Made by a program: the position numbers and the translations under genes. From assembly GCA_001600555.1 (NCBI GenBank), contig BCKH01000003.1, positions 1,258,099 through 1,322,098 of the forward strand: DNA of 64,000 nucleotides. The letters are read 5' to 3'. This DNA is from Albophoma yamanashiensis. Lineage: Eukaryota > Ascomycota > Sordariomycetes > Hypocreales > Ophiocordycipitaceae. The notes under the pieces were generated by a model. It ran no database searches, was not told the origin of the DNA, and worked only from the letters and a program-made list of their open reading frames with translations. This document shows, one piece after another, positions 54,818 to 64,000 of this stretch (position 1 is its first letter; each line of letters opens with the position of its first letter).

Positions 54818-56539
54818 TTACTTCGTTCGTAGGTCCTGCACGTAGAAAGGCATCTTATCGCTTTCGTACACGTGGCCATTCGGGTGCTCCGTCTCTCGGT
54901 AGATGTTGTCAATCGAATGCTGATGGAAGTTATCGTGGTGTTTGCAGTCCAAGATGTGATCCAACCCAGGGGGGTGCGTAAGCCGGAAGATTCCATACCT
55001 AGGGTACGCGGCACGTTAGTACAGCTTTCAACTCGGGGTTTCCACACAGAAGACGTACGATGGCTGGAAGCGGGGAGCGCAGACGATGGCAATGCTCTCT
55101 GGCATCATGACTTGGTAACCAGCATGCGTGTGCAGATCTCGCGAGCTCATGAAGCACGTCTGCGTCGGGTGGGTGTGAATCCATCCTACCACCAACAGGT
55201 CCTCGCTTGCGCAGTAATCGAAGATGGCACCTTCATTCTCCGTCTCGCAAGTGTCGGACGTGCACTTCTGATCGGGTATGAGAAGGCACCTCACGAATAG
55301 GGCGTTGTTTACTGGTGTTCCGCAGAGAATGCCGCACATTTCCAGCCCTGCTCGAGTGTTCTTTGATGCGAGATCGAGAAACCTGGATCGAAGCGAAGTT
55401 GGGATGAAGACGGAGCGAATCGGATCGCCATTCTCGAGGTAGGCACCTGGCTTGAAAGCGAGCCGCTCCTTTCTAGGGAGCGGTGGTCCACCCGTTGGGC
55501 CATTTGGAGGGAGAAGGGTCTGCTCAGGTGCCGTGGAAGGAGAGGGTGCACTGTCACCAAGAGGCACCTTGCGTGGAACCGCAGGCATAACGACACCCGC
55601 GTCTGACGAATGAACCAACTTCCCAGTCTCTTCCGGAGATAGCAGACCTTCCTTGGGTGGCCGGCTCGGAGCAGGCATCGAGGGTGGCTCCAGCAGACCC
55701 TGAGGGCCCTCATATGCGACCGTTTGCGGCTTTGTGATGGAGGGATAGTTGTATCGACCCGCAATCACTTCACGGTCCGACGCGCGATCTCCGGGCCTTC
55801 TCTCATCGCCTTCGTCCTGCCGACTACGGTTCAGCAGCCTCCTGGCCGCCTCCATCTGTCTCTGCATGTCGTCCTCTCGAGGACCCCGAGGTCTGCCGTC
55901 GATGTGAGCTTTCTGATCGAGATTCCGGGAGGCTCGCAACTCTCGTCTAGCCTGATCCCTTCGGGCCAGTTCCTTCTGAGCCAAATCGACGGCCAACTCT
56001 TGGTGCTCGGAAGCATCCAGGACGTTTGCATGGCCGCCCAAGCTGGGATCCCGCGCTGCGAAGGCTGCATAGCTCGACGGAGCATGCTGACGCTCACGCT
56101 GAGCGGATTTGGCCGAAGCCATTCGCTCCCATTCTTGGTATTCGGCTTCGACGACGGGCTTGATGCGCTCCAGGTTGCCGAGCACGGTGTCGATGCGCTT
56201 CGCCAACGGCTTGAACACTTCTCGACTGCCTGGGTCCTTGAACTTGGGATGCTTCGGCAGGCAGTTCAGGACGAGGACCGAGTGACGGTACAACATGAGG
56301 TACGCTCGTCCGTAGTCGCCGTCGGCGAGGGCAAAGGACGCCTGTGGCAGGGGTCAGTCCCAGAATCCTAGTCCTGGCGCAGGGCGGCGTGGGCGTCGCA
56401 CCTCTTGGTAAAGGGTTTCGGCAGCTCGTGCCCAGTATTTGAAGTCAATGTTGGTATTGAAGCTGAAGTTCTCAGCCTGCGCGACCAAAGAGCTGACGGG
56501 TTGCGGCCGCGTGGGCCGCGCCGAGGAGCGAGGCTCCAT
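54818..56539 (-). CDS. AMSH-like JAMM deubiquitinase (ESCRT-associated)
   Basis: Proposed model: join(54818..54998, 55059..56341, 56402..56539), 533 aa, close to fungal Sst2/AMSH proteins. The N-terminal ~110 residues form the USP8/AMSH helical domain (FNTNIDFKYWARAAETLYQE, YRHSVLVLNCLPKHP), followed by a coiled-coil-like Arg/Gln/Glu-rich stretch (AQKELARRDQARREL). The JAMM/MPN+ zinc site is visible: catalytic Glu in GLEMCGILCG, His-x-His in VGWIHTHPTQT and the Ser...Asp pair in FMSSRDLHTH. The AMSH-specific insertion with CTSDTCETENEGAIFDYC and the final HPPGLDHILDCKHH segment are present. These enzymes cleave Lys63-linked ubiquitin from cargo at the endosome. The start at MEPRSSARP is preferred over an upstream non-ATG extension. 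Confidence 0.92.
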
Positions 56540-57368
56540 CCTCTTTTGCGACGAAGTCGTCAACTGGATATGTTAGCAGCGCAACGACGCCAGCCCGCAG
56601 CTACAACGGCTCGGGGCATAATAGGAATGCGGGACAGGCGATGATCATGCTGGGATGACCAGAGTCCGTACTCCCATGGATGTCGTTGCGGCCTGCGGAG
56701 GCCGGTATGGAGGATGAGGCTGCAGACGGTTTGCGGTGACGCGTTTCGGAGCGAGGTCGTCAGGCACATGCGCAGTTGCGGTGGAAGGCTGGCGAGCGAG
56801 GCGGCCCACCCAGGTCACTGGTGGTGGGCAGTGGCGGGGTCCAGCACCCTACCTATTAAGGGGGCCTACGTAGAATGCTCGAGCTGCGCGTCGAGGAGGG
56901 GCAGACCACCTCGGCAGACCACCGCAGCTGTCGGGAGCCCTCTCAGGTGCCTCTCTTCTCGACGCAAGGCCAGGCCATGAAAGCTGCATTGCCGCAGGGG
57001 CAGCCGCAATCATTCGATTTGAGTACTCGGAGTTTTTATTACGAGTCGAGCACCATGCCTCCGACTTCAACACTGTGGCATACACACGAAAAAATAAAGT
57101 TACGCGCTTTATTCTTCGTAGCACGTCTGGATTGAGGGCACCGTAACCTATTGATACAGCTTTGCGAACTACATGTGCAAAGATGGCTCCTCAGCCACGC
57201 AAGGGGCGTCAACATTTATTGCAGGTTGAGAGCCTGGGCTTTGTACCACCCGAAGTGTGAGGATAGGAGGCGCAGTGAAAGGTTTCAACATTAAGCTGGA
57301 AGCCTAATAAGAAGGGGACCCATGATGTGCAGGTATGCAGAATCAGTGTTCAATTTGCGGGTTCACCA
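56540..57368. other. Spacer, no supported gene
   Basis: Promoter side of the AMSH-like gene and 3' flank of the prefoldin gene. Confidence 0.5.
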
Positions 57369-57906
57369 TTACGCGGGCTGCTTGCCCTGTCCGGACCCTG
57401 CCCCTTGCGCTGCGGACTGTGTCTGAATAATCTCTGTCTTCTTCTTCTCAATCTTTTCCTGTGTCTCCTTGATCTGTTTCTCCTGTCTTGAGCTGCATCC
57501 CTCGATTAGCAATGAGAGTCGTGGCAACGGCCGGTCTGACCTACATTTCTCCGGTAATAAAATCCAGTCGCCCCTTGACGGTGCTCTCGGCTTCGACCTT
57601 GTCTTGCTTAAGCAATACTGGGCCTACCAGCTTGTAGATGGTCTCTTCATCTCCCAGTGCTTCGAACTCCTAGGAACTGTGTCAGTCGACATTCTGTCCG
57701 CGAAGCTGCGCCCAGGACGAACCTTTTGAACCCCAACGTTTTCTTGCTTCTGTCCTTCTAGCTTTTGCCGCGACTCAACAGTGCTCTGCAGCTCTATTGA
57801 GCTTCGTCAGCTACGGGTCCGCCGCAGAGCTGTGAGGTTGTCTACCTTGTTGAAGTTTTTGATAGTCCTCAGAGAGGGACTGCAGGCGGGCTTGGACGTC
57901 GGCCAT
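57369..57906 (-). CDS. PFD6: Prefoldin subunit 6 (beta-type)
   Basis: Proposed model: join(57369..57486, 57545..57669, 57723..57793, 57846..57906), 124 aa, the usual size for Pfd6/Yke2. Four short exons with GT-AG introns that all keep phase; the 3' acceptor of intron 3 was chosen as CTCAAG because it gives ITGEIQEKQIKETQEK. N-terminal helix (MADVQARLQSLSEDYQKLQQ), beta-hairpin region (IYKLVGPVLLKQDKVEAEST) and C-terminal helix (EKIEKKKTEIIQTQ) match beta-prefoldins with long coiled coils. Prefoldin is a hexameric cytosolic chaperone that delivers actin and tubulin chains to the chaperonin CCT. It shares a 526-nt divergent promoter with VPS4. Confidence 0.93.
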
Positions 57907-58432
57907 GGTTGCCTGGCCGGGGTAACGATTGCTCGGAGCTGTTTGCTTGAACCAAAAGTTGTGTTCCTCTCTTCCGATTCAGCCCTCTGGCAGGCCGGGG
58001 GTGATGCTTTGAGATCCCTTAGTGAAAGCTGTTGCCTTGCTGAACGTCTGGTGACGCTAGTTGGATGCCGTCGAAGTGTCCCAGGCTGCTGCCCCACCAC
58101 CGCTATCGAAACGCAGGGCCCCTCCCCGATACCTACATGTTACCCCGCCAATCCCAGCGGCGTCAGGTACCGCCTTTCTGACGTTACCTCATCATCCGCC
58201 AGGCATCGCCATCGCTCCTCTTTGCACGCGTCGTCTGCCGCTCTGTCGACGCCGACATCTTCGCCCGCGCCGAGCCAGCTGAGACAGGCAGCAGTTCCCT
58301 CGTCCCCGACTCTCCTCTGCGACACTTTGCCGCCGGCCCGAGGCACTTGCAGCGCCATTCCTCCTCACGAAGCCCCCCTGCCGCTTCAACCTGCCGTCAG
58401 ATCTGCCGAGCCAATCGTGCACAGTCGTCAAG
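57907..58432. promoter_or_regulatory. Divergent promoter of PFD6 and VPS4
   Basis: 526 nt between the two ATGs, facing outward; no other gene seen. C-rich pyrimidine tracts near 58085-58410 are the probable VPS4 leader. Confidence 0.5.
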
Positions 58433-59843
58433 ATGTCGACCAATTTTCGAGACCGCGCCATTGCAGAGGTGCAAAAGGCCATTGCGGCGGACCATAACAA
58501 GGAGTACCAAAAGGCCTTTGACCTCTACATGTCGTCCATGGAGCTCTGGGTCAAGGCTCTGAAGTGGGAGAAGAACAAGGCGCTCAAGGCAACCATGCAG
58601 GAGAAGATGGCCACCTACCTCGACCGCGCCGAGAAACTCAAACAGTTCCTGCAGTCCGAGGCCGAGAACAACTCCAACGGCGGCAAGGCTCTCATGGGCG
58701 TGAATGGGTCAACGACGGGGAAGGGCAAAGGCTCTGCCGAAGACGACGACAGCAAAAAGCTCCGGAACGCACTGTCGGGCGCCATACTGCAAGAGAGGCC
58801 GAACGTGCGGTGGGAAGACATTGCTGGCCTGGAGGGCGCCAAGGAGACTCTGAAAGAGGCCGTGGTGCTGCCCATCAAGTTCCCGAGCCTGTTCCAGGGC
58901 AAGAGGCAGGCGTGGAAGGGCATATTGCTTTATGGCCCACCTGGAACGGGAAAAAGTTATTTGGCCAAGGCCGTTGCGACGGAGGCAAACAGCACGTTTT
59001 TCAGCATCAGCAGTTCGGATTTGGTGAGCAAATGGATGGGAGAAAGTGAACGGTAAGTCGTGCTCCCCCTTCTGTGTGGAGTCTACACCACTAACGTCTG
59101 CGTTTTCCTCCAGCCTCGTCAAACTGCTTTTCTCCATGGCCAGGGAAAACAAGCCTTCAGTCATCTTCATTGATGAAATTGACGCGCTCTGCGGGCCGCG
59201 AGGCGAGGGCGAGTCCGAGGCGTCCCGTCGCATAAAGACCGAGATCTTGGTCCAGATGGATGGTGTGGGCAATGACAGCAAGGGGATCCTTGTGCTGGGA
59301 GCGACCAACATCCCCTGGCAATTGGATGCAGCCATCCGCCGAAGGTTTCAGCGACGAGTTCACATTGGCCTGCCAGACACGAACGGCCGTGCAAGAATGT
59401 TCAAGCTTGCCATTGGCGATACTGACACGGCACTGCACGCGGGCGATTACAATGTCCTGGCGGCCAAGTCGGAGGGGTTCTCTGGCAGTGACATCGCCAA
59501 CGTAGTGCAGACTGCGCTGATGCGCCCCGTCCGCAAGATCCTGCAGGCCACTCATTTCAAGCCGGTAAGTGTCGAGCGAGCGAAGCCTCGGGCGCGGGAC
59601 TCTGAGCTAACCCTCGACAAGGTCATGAAAGACGGCAAGCGAATGCTGATGCCATGCTCTCCCGGAGACCCTCAGAAGATTGAGATGACGTACGACGATG
59701 TCAACTCGGACGAGCTGCTCGCGCCTGACGTCCTGCTCAAAGACTTTGAAATGGCCCTAGACGATTCGCATCCTACGGTGTCCAAGGAGGACATTGAGAA
59801 GCAAATCGACTGGACGAATGAGTTCGGAAGCGAGGGGGCTTGA
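58433..59843 (+). CDS. VPS4: Vps4 AAA ATPase (ESCRT-III disassembly)
   Basis: Proposed model: join(58433..59052, 59114..59564, 59622..59843), 430 aa, the length of fungal Vps4. Residues ~1-75 are the MIT domain that binds ESCRT-III MIM motifs; ~80-115 a charged linker; then the AAA domain. Walker A is GPPGTGKS (168-175) and Walker B VIFIDEIDAL; sensor GATNIPWQLD, then the Arg-finger region RRRFQRR. Intron 2 (59565-59621) is a 57-nt in-frame intron lacking stops; it is excluded because only its removal joins ATHFKP to VMKDGK as in the family, but retention would still be open. Vps4 uses ATP to take apart ESCRT-III filaments on endosomes and elsewhere. Its neighbour AMSH acts at the same place. 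Confidence 0.95.
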
Positions 59844-60455
59844 GCCCAATGGGGCTATCGATGTGGCATGACGGCGTCTTCAGGAGTTATTTGGGCATCT
59901 GGCGAGCTTCCGTATACACGTTTGTCTTTTTGGGAGTCTGTTCGCAGAAGGCGCGTTGGCTAGTTGACAGTCTCGAGATGAAAGCCCGGCTCCTAGCTAC
60001 GAGGCATTTGATCTCTTCAGGCGTCTCGCCCCTCGGGCACTGAACCTCGAGGCACGCTGGTCAAGCGGTATAGAGCGTTGATAATCGACTCCGTTTCAGT
60101 AACATGGAACCAGGGTGATGAGAACATCCAATGCAGCTGTCGACTTTGGAAACTGCGGACTGCGCACCCATCAAGCATAGGACCAATGATTGTTTCCCCC
60201 CTTCCATTTCCCCCCTTCCCTTTCTTCCTCCCTCTACGGAGAATTGTAGGGCAAAAATGGGAAACGCAGCCAAGACCGCACCGATCGGATATTGGGTGCA
60301 GGGTAGGTGGATGTGGATTCACCGCCTGCCAGGAGTTTCGAGCTCCAGACCCGCATCCGGTCTGCGCCGGCAGAATCAGGAAATGATGTAGGAGCTCACC
60401 ACAGGCTACATTGCGACTCTCTACACTAGCTAGAGCCGTACGCCGCCAGGACTTC
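59844..60455. other. Spacer, no supported gene
   Basis: 3' flank of VPS4 and the MTF1 promoter, with a C/T-rich stretch near 60195-60240. Confidence 0.5.
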
Positions 60456-62295
60456 ATGTTGGCACGCCGAAACGATGCGCGGAAAACCCTTGCCAAGCTG
60501 GCCCGGGCCCAGCAGGCCTGCGCAATGGCGACCGCAGCGGTGAAGGCCCCGTCGATGCTGGCCACGACGAGCGACGTCGCGCGACAGCTCGACAAGACGG
60601 GCGTCTGGAAGCGGACGGGCGGGCGCAAGAAGGCCGACGCCATCCGCGCGGTAGAGCCGCGCAGGGTGAATATCGTGAGCGACGGTCTGTGCGGTAAGCA
60701 GCTCAGAGGCCCTGCTGGCAAGCTTCGTCGACTGACCTGGGCTAGACGACGTCATCAAGTATCTGGGCCCGTCCCTCGAGCGACACCGAGGATGTGATTT
60801 GGTCGACCTGAACCCCGGCGCGGGAATTTGGAGCCGGAAGCTGCACGACTTTCTCGAGCCGCGGAAGCACGTCATGATGGACCTCGACGCCGAGCTGTAC
60901 CGCCCGTTTCTGTCCGGCCTCGTCTCCAAGAAGAACGTCGAGCTGATACCTAAATCCGGTCTCGTGTGGAAGGATCTGCTGGAGATGATACGCAGCAGGC
61001 TCTCGGACCAGCGCGAGACGCAGCCGGGCGCCTCGCCCACGCGCAACGACACGCTGCTCGTCACGGCCAACCTCTCCATGTTCCCCAAGAAGGCCTTCCG
61101 CGGGTTCGAGAGCATCAGCACCATGGTCATGTACCAGCTCATGTCGAGCATCCGCACGTCGGCCCTGTTCCAGCGGTACGGGCTGGTGCGCATGCTGGTC
61201 TGGGTCAACGACGAGGACAAGCGAAGGCTGCTCCCGCGCGCCATCAACCGGCGCAAGCGCAGCGCGTTCGAGGCGGAGCTCTCGTGCGAGTGGATCCACG
61301 AAGTCGCCGGGCAGGACACCGAGGTCGAGGACCGCAACGCGCTGCGCGACGAGTGGATCAACATGGAGTCCGGGTACAAGACCCTGGAGCGCATGGCGGC
61401 GCAGGGACTCGCGATGCCGTCCGGGAGGGAGACCATGGCGTACGCGGCGTTGAAGGCCGACCCGGCTCTGGCGGGACAGAAGCTGGCAGGCGTCCGCCCG
61501 CCGACGCTGACGCGCCCCTTCAAGCAGGAGCTCGAAGAGCTCGAGAGAGAGCTGGGCCGGGGCAAGACCGAGGCCTCGAAGCGACTGAAGGCGCTGCGCC
61601 ACCGGGAAAAGTACGATCAGGAGGACGCGCTCACTTACCTCGACCTCTTGCAGGAGCACGAAGCCGTGTCGCGCCTCGCAGACTCGTCGCCCGGCGAGTT
61701 CGAGCGCGCCAACGCCGCGTGGAACGAGCGCATCGACAACCTCAAGAAGAACGCGCGCAACGAGTTCAAGGGCCTCAGGGACAGCTACCACCTCTTCCGG
61801 CAGGACCCCCCCGCGCTGCTCTGGGACCGCCGCGCCTACGAGCCCCTGTCGGCGCGCGCCGACGAGTTCTTCCCCAACGCGCCGACGGCGCTGCTCGACA
61901 TCCAGCCCAAGGCCATGCGCCCGCTCTTCCGGCAGCACGGCCCGGCCAGCACGCGATCCGGCGACATGTCCGAGGTGATGCTGCGCTTCTGGTTCCACCA
62001 CACGCTGCTGCCCGTCCCCAAGGCCATGGAGGGCCTCTGGGCCGGCTTCGGCGACCTCGTCGGCGCGTGCCCCAGCGTGCGGGACGCGCGCCGCGGCGGC
62101 ACGCCGCTGACGGGCCACGGCGCGCTGACGGTCCGGTCCATGAACGAGGGCCAGTGGGCCGAGATCCTGCAGGCGTGGATGGACTGGCCCTTCCGCCCGA
62201 CGTACGCGCAGATGCTGGGCCGGCTGGTGGAGGAGGCCGACGTGGACGCGGACGACGACGACACCAGGCCCGGCGCGGCAGGGCTGGCCTTTTGA
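60456..62295 (+). CDS. MTF1: Mitochondrial transcription factor 1 type, rRNA-methyltransferase fold
   Basis: Proposed model: join(60456..60693, 60746..62295), 595 aa. The intron (GTAAGC...GGCTAG) joins LC G to AC GAC as GLCDDVIKYLG. The N-terminus is rich in Arg/Lys/Ala and lacks acids (MLARRNDARKTLAKLARAQQ), a mitochondrial targeting type. The following fold resembles the rRNA adenine dimethylase/TFB family: DLNPGAGIWSRKLHDFL (SAM-motif I, degenerate), VMMDLDAELYRPFL, and TANLSMFPKKAFRGFES in the place of the NLPY-type motif IV. In yeast this protein (Mtf1) is a promoter-opening cofactor of mitochondrial RNA polymerase, not a methylase. The long C-terminal half (RRALRHREKYDQEDALTYL-like helices) is typical of filamentous ascomycetes. 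Confidence is high for the fold, moderate for the role. Confidence 0.78.
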
Positions 62296-62953
62296 GGCGC
62301 GAGCTGTGTGCGAAGACGTGCGCGCGTGTACGACTACGGTAGAGCCCTCCCAGGGGGATAATGGGAGGGGCAAATGTATATATGTATGTTCTGATGGACG
62401 GCGTGTAGTTTAGAGTCTTGAAACCTGTAAAGACGATTGTCGATCAGACAACAGAAGGGAGAACAGAGAAGATCCAGGAAAACCAACGTGGGACCTAAAG
62501 GAAAAACGCTGAAAAGGCGCGTCATAGCGTGAGAGCGGGAATTCAGGGGAAGACGTGTGTATAGACGCGGGCGCCGGGGACTCAAGTAGACATGTTCAAG
62601 TTCAAATCTCAAGCAAACCATAAGATAGGCAAGATAGTTAACTCCGAGTAACTCTTCTTTTCAATACGGCATCCGCAAACACAACAGGCAACCTCCAGCC
62701 TCCCGAACCATGACTAGGTTCCCGTTTTCGCAGTCCGCCTCTTCTAAAAAAGGATACATGAATAAGAAGAAGCGGGGGTATATGCATGTCTGCCCGTCCG
62801 CATTCGCCAGTATATAGACAAAGGAAGAGTAAACAAAAAGTCCAAAACTCCGACGCCGCCGGGCCTCGTATCCAAGGAATCCATGCCACCACCGTTCCGA
62901 CCCTTCTTGACTCGTTAAACAATGAGGCAGCCTACATTACGTAGTGTAGTGCG
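62296..62953. other. Spacer between convergent genes
   Basis: 3' flanks of the MTF1 and GT90 genes; no supported gene. Confidence 0.5.
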
Positions 62954-64000
62954 CTACCACCAGCCCAGCCACGACTTCTCCAGCGACGGGTCCTTGAGCA
63001 CGTCGTCGACCCAGCCCATCGTCTCTCTGCGGTCGTCGACGACGCGCGCGTACTCGAGCAGCAGCCGCAGCACGTAGACGAGCATGTCCTCCTTCCGGAG
63101 GACCTGGTCCGCCCACTCCTTGCCCTCCATCGCAATCTTCTCGGCGGCTTGGTCGTGGGCGTTGCGGCCCTGGTACCCGATGAAGTACTCCATGATGCCG
63201 TAGTAGTCGGAGAAGCGGTTGTCCATGGGCACGAAGTGCTTCCAAGGCACCAGCCGGCTGTCGTGCCACTCGCGCCAGATGGTGGCCTTGACGGGCAAGG
63301 ACGTCGACCGCAAGAAGCCGAGATACCGACCCGAGAAGGAGTTGCCGTCAATGTCGGGCAGGAACTTGGAGGTGAATTGCTCCGACATCTTGAGGCCCTT
63401 GATGGGCTCGAAGTAGAAGTCGGTGTAGTTGCAACGGCCGTCCTGGGGCGGGTCGCACGAGAGGTCGATGAAGCCGACGTCGGACCACCCGTTGATCCAG
63501 TCGCCGAGTTTGTGGTGCCGTTGAGGGCGCACCCCGTACTGGTCCTCGGCCAGGGCAAAGTTCTCGGGCTTCTCCTCGCCCGACTCGACGAGCGACACCT
63601 TGGTCCCATTGCCCATGGCGACGAAGCGGTGGCGCTGGAAGCCTCGCCAATTGCTCTCGCGGTTTAACCCCCCGGTGGCGACGCCTCGCCATATCGCCGT
63701 GCTGCGCTTCTCGGCCCAGGGAATGCCGTGGTCGTCGCCGCCGGTGAAGCGCTCCTCCTCGTTCCAGTACATGGGCGCGGGCAGGAGAATTTCGTTGTTC
63801 ACCGTCAACTTGGAGCCGCCAAACATGGGGAACATGGCCTTGGTCGCCGAGACAGAAAGAGGCTCGATGAGTATGCCCTCAAGGCCTTGCAGGTCGGGCT
63901 GGTGGCACAGCTCGTTGGACATGGTGTAGTTTGAAACGTAGCCCCGGTAGAGATGGGGCTCGGCGTCCTTGGTGCTGATGGAGGGCGGGTTGGCGAACGA
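62954..64000 (-). CDS. CAP10/GT90-family glycosyltransferase, C-terminal part (runs off window end)
   Basis: 348 codons to the window edge, open upstream (no ATG needed at 63922), so the N-terminus lies beyond 64000. Family features of GT90/CAP10-type (beta-1,2-xylosyltransferase and related) proteins are present: EKRSTAIWRGVATGG is the conserved W-R-G block, WINGWSDVGFIDLSCD follows, then LKATIWREW-like and YFIGYQGRNAHDQAAEKIAMEGKEW, with the last His/Lys/Glu-rich helix typical of the family. Such enzymes act in the Golgi lumen and are usually anchored by an N-terminal membrane span, which would lie outside this window. Fungi have several paralogs; which sugar is transferred cannot be told here. 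Confidence 0.88.
   Translation of the reverse strand, partial: SFANPPSISTKDAEPHLYRGYVSNYTMSNELCHQPDLQGLEGILIEPLSVSATKAMFPMFGGSKLTVNNEILLPAPMYWNEEERFTGGDDHGIPWAEKRSTAIWRGVATGGLNRESNWRGFQRHRFVAMGNGTKVSLVESGEEKPENFALAEDQYGVRPQRHHKLGDWINGWSDVGFIDLSCDPPQDGRCNYTDFYFEPIKGLKMSEQFTSKFLPDIDGNSFSGRYLGFLRSTSLPVKATIWREWHDSRLVPWKHFVPMDNRFSDYYGIMEYFIGYQGRNAHDQAAEKIAMEGKEWADQVLRKEDMLVYVLRLLLEYARVVDDRRETMGWVDDVLKDPSLEKSWLGWW

Noticed and set aside
59565..59621. In-frame retained reading of VPS4 intron 2
   Set aside because: The segment has GTAAGT, CTAAC and an AAG acceptor, and its removal restores the normal family sequence and length.
60742..62373. 543-codon minus-strand frame opposite MTF1
   Set aside because: Antisense shadow of a GC-rich coding exon; composition is Arg/Leu/Val-rich with no domain, while the plus strand matches the Mtf1 fold.

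Overview
The window looks like GC-rich nuclear DNA from a filamentous ascomycete, most likely a sordariomycete of the Hypocreales type. The reasons are short 50-105 nt GT-AG introns with CTAAC/CTGAC-like branch sites, Kex2-style secreted peptides, a Ppo-type oxylipin dioxygenase, a fungal GH24 lysozyme, a HET-type remnant and a CAP10/GT90 glycosyltransferase. The species is not determined. No operons, CRISPR arrays, rRNA or tRNA genes were recognised. Exon models were built by hand from splice signals, reading-phase arithmetic and protein-family conservation; no alignment was run.

Layout. 0-8.3 kb: the 5' end of an unknown disordered protein (minus), a membrane-anchored serine hydrolase (minus) and an aldo/keto reductase (minus), with long empty spacers. 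11.7-16.4 kb: a SERAC1-like alpha/beta hydrolase, the FHA splicing factor Pml1/SNIP1 and a truncated HET-related fragment, all minus. 17.0-21.8 kb: an intron-rich, frameshifted argininosuccinate synthase (plus), convergent with a type II HAD hydrolase (minus), which in turn diverges from an HNH-domain gene (plus). 23.7-30.4 kb: a secreted lysine-repeat protein, a cysteine-rich small protein, a four-span membrane protein and a 64-aa secreted peptide. 31.5-42.4 kb: AMMECR1 (plus) and an unusual Ras-like GTPase (minus), then on the plus strand a PLP decarboxylase, the Pumilio-type ribosome-biogenesis factor Nop9 and a disordered protein. 43.2-52.8 kb: a secreted GH24 lysozyme, a Rieske protein, a secreted knottin-like peptide precursor with Kex2-site repeats in an AT-rich pocket, and a PpoC-like fatty-acid dioxygenase. 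54.8-64 kb: AMSH-like deubiquitinase, prefoldin 6, Vps4, a mitochondrial transcription factor of the Mtf1 type and a GT90 enzyme running off the end.

How they fit together. Most genes are unrelated housekeeping neighbours. AMSH and Vps4 lie within 2 kb of each other and both act on endosomal ESCRT-III. The 43-53 kb block has the look of an accessory, interaction-oriented region: lysozyme, secreted cysteine-knot peptide and oxylipin synthesis. The most novel item is the two-exon gene at 47087-47517. It encodes a signal peptide, a six-cysteine inhibitor-cystine-knot pattern and then tandem peptides separated by Lys-Arg sites. The most puzzling is the argininosuccinate synthase: 13 exons including a 5-nt one, a long intron carrying an inverted repeat, and a frameshift in the last large exon.
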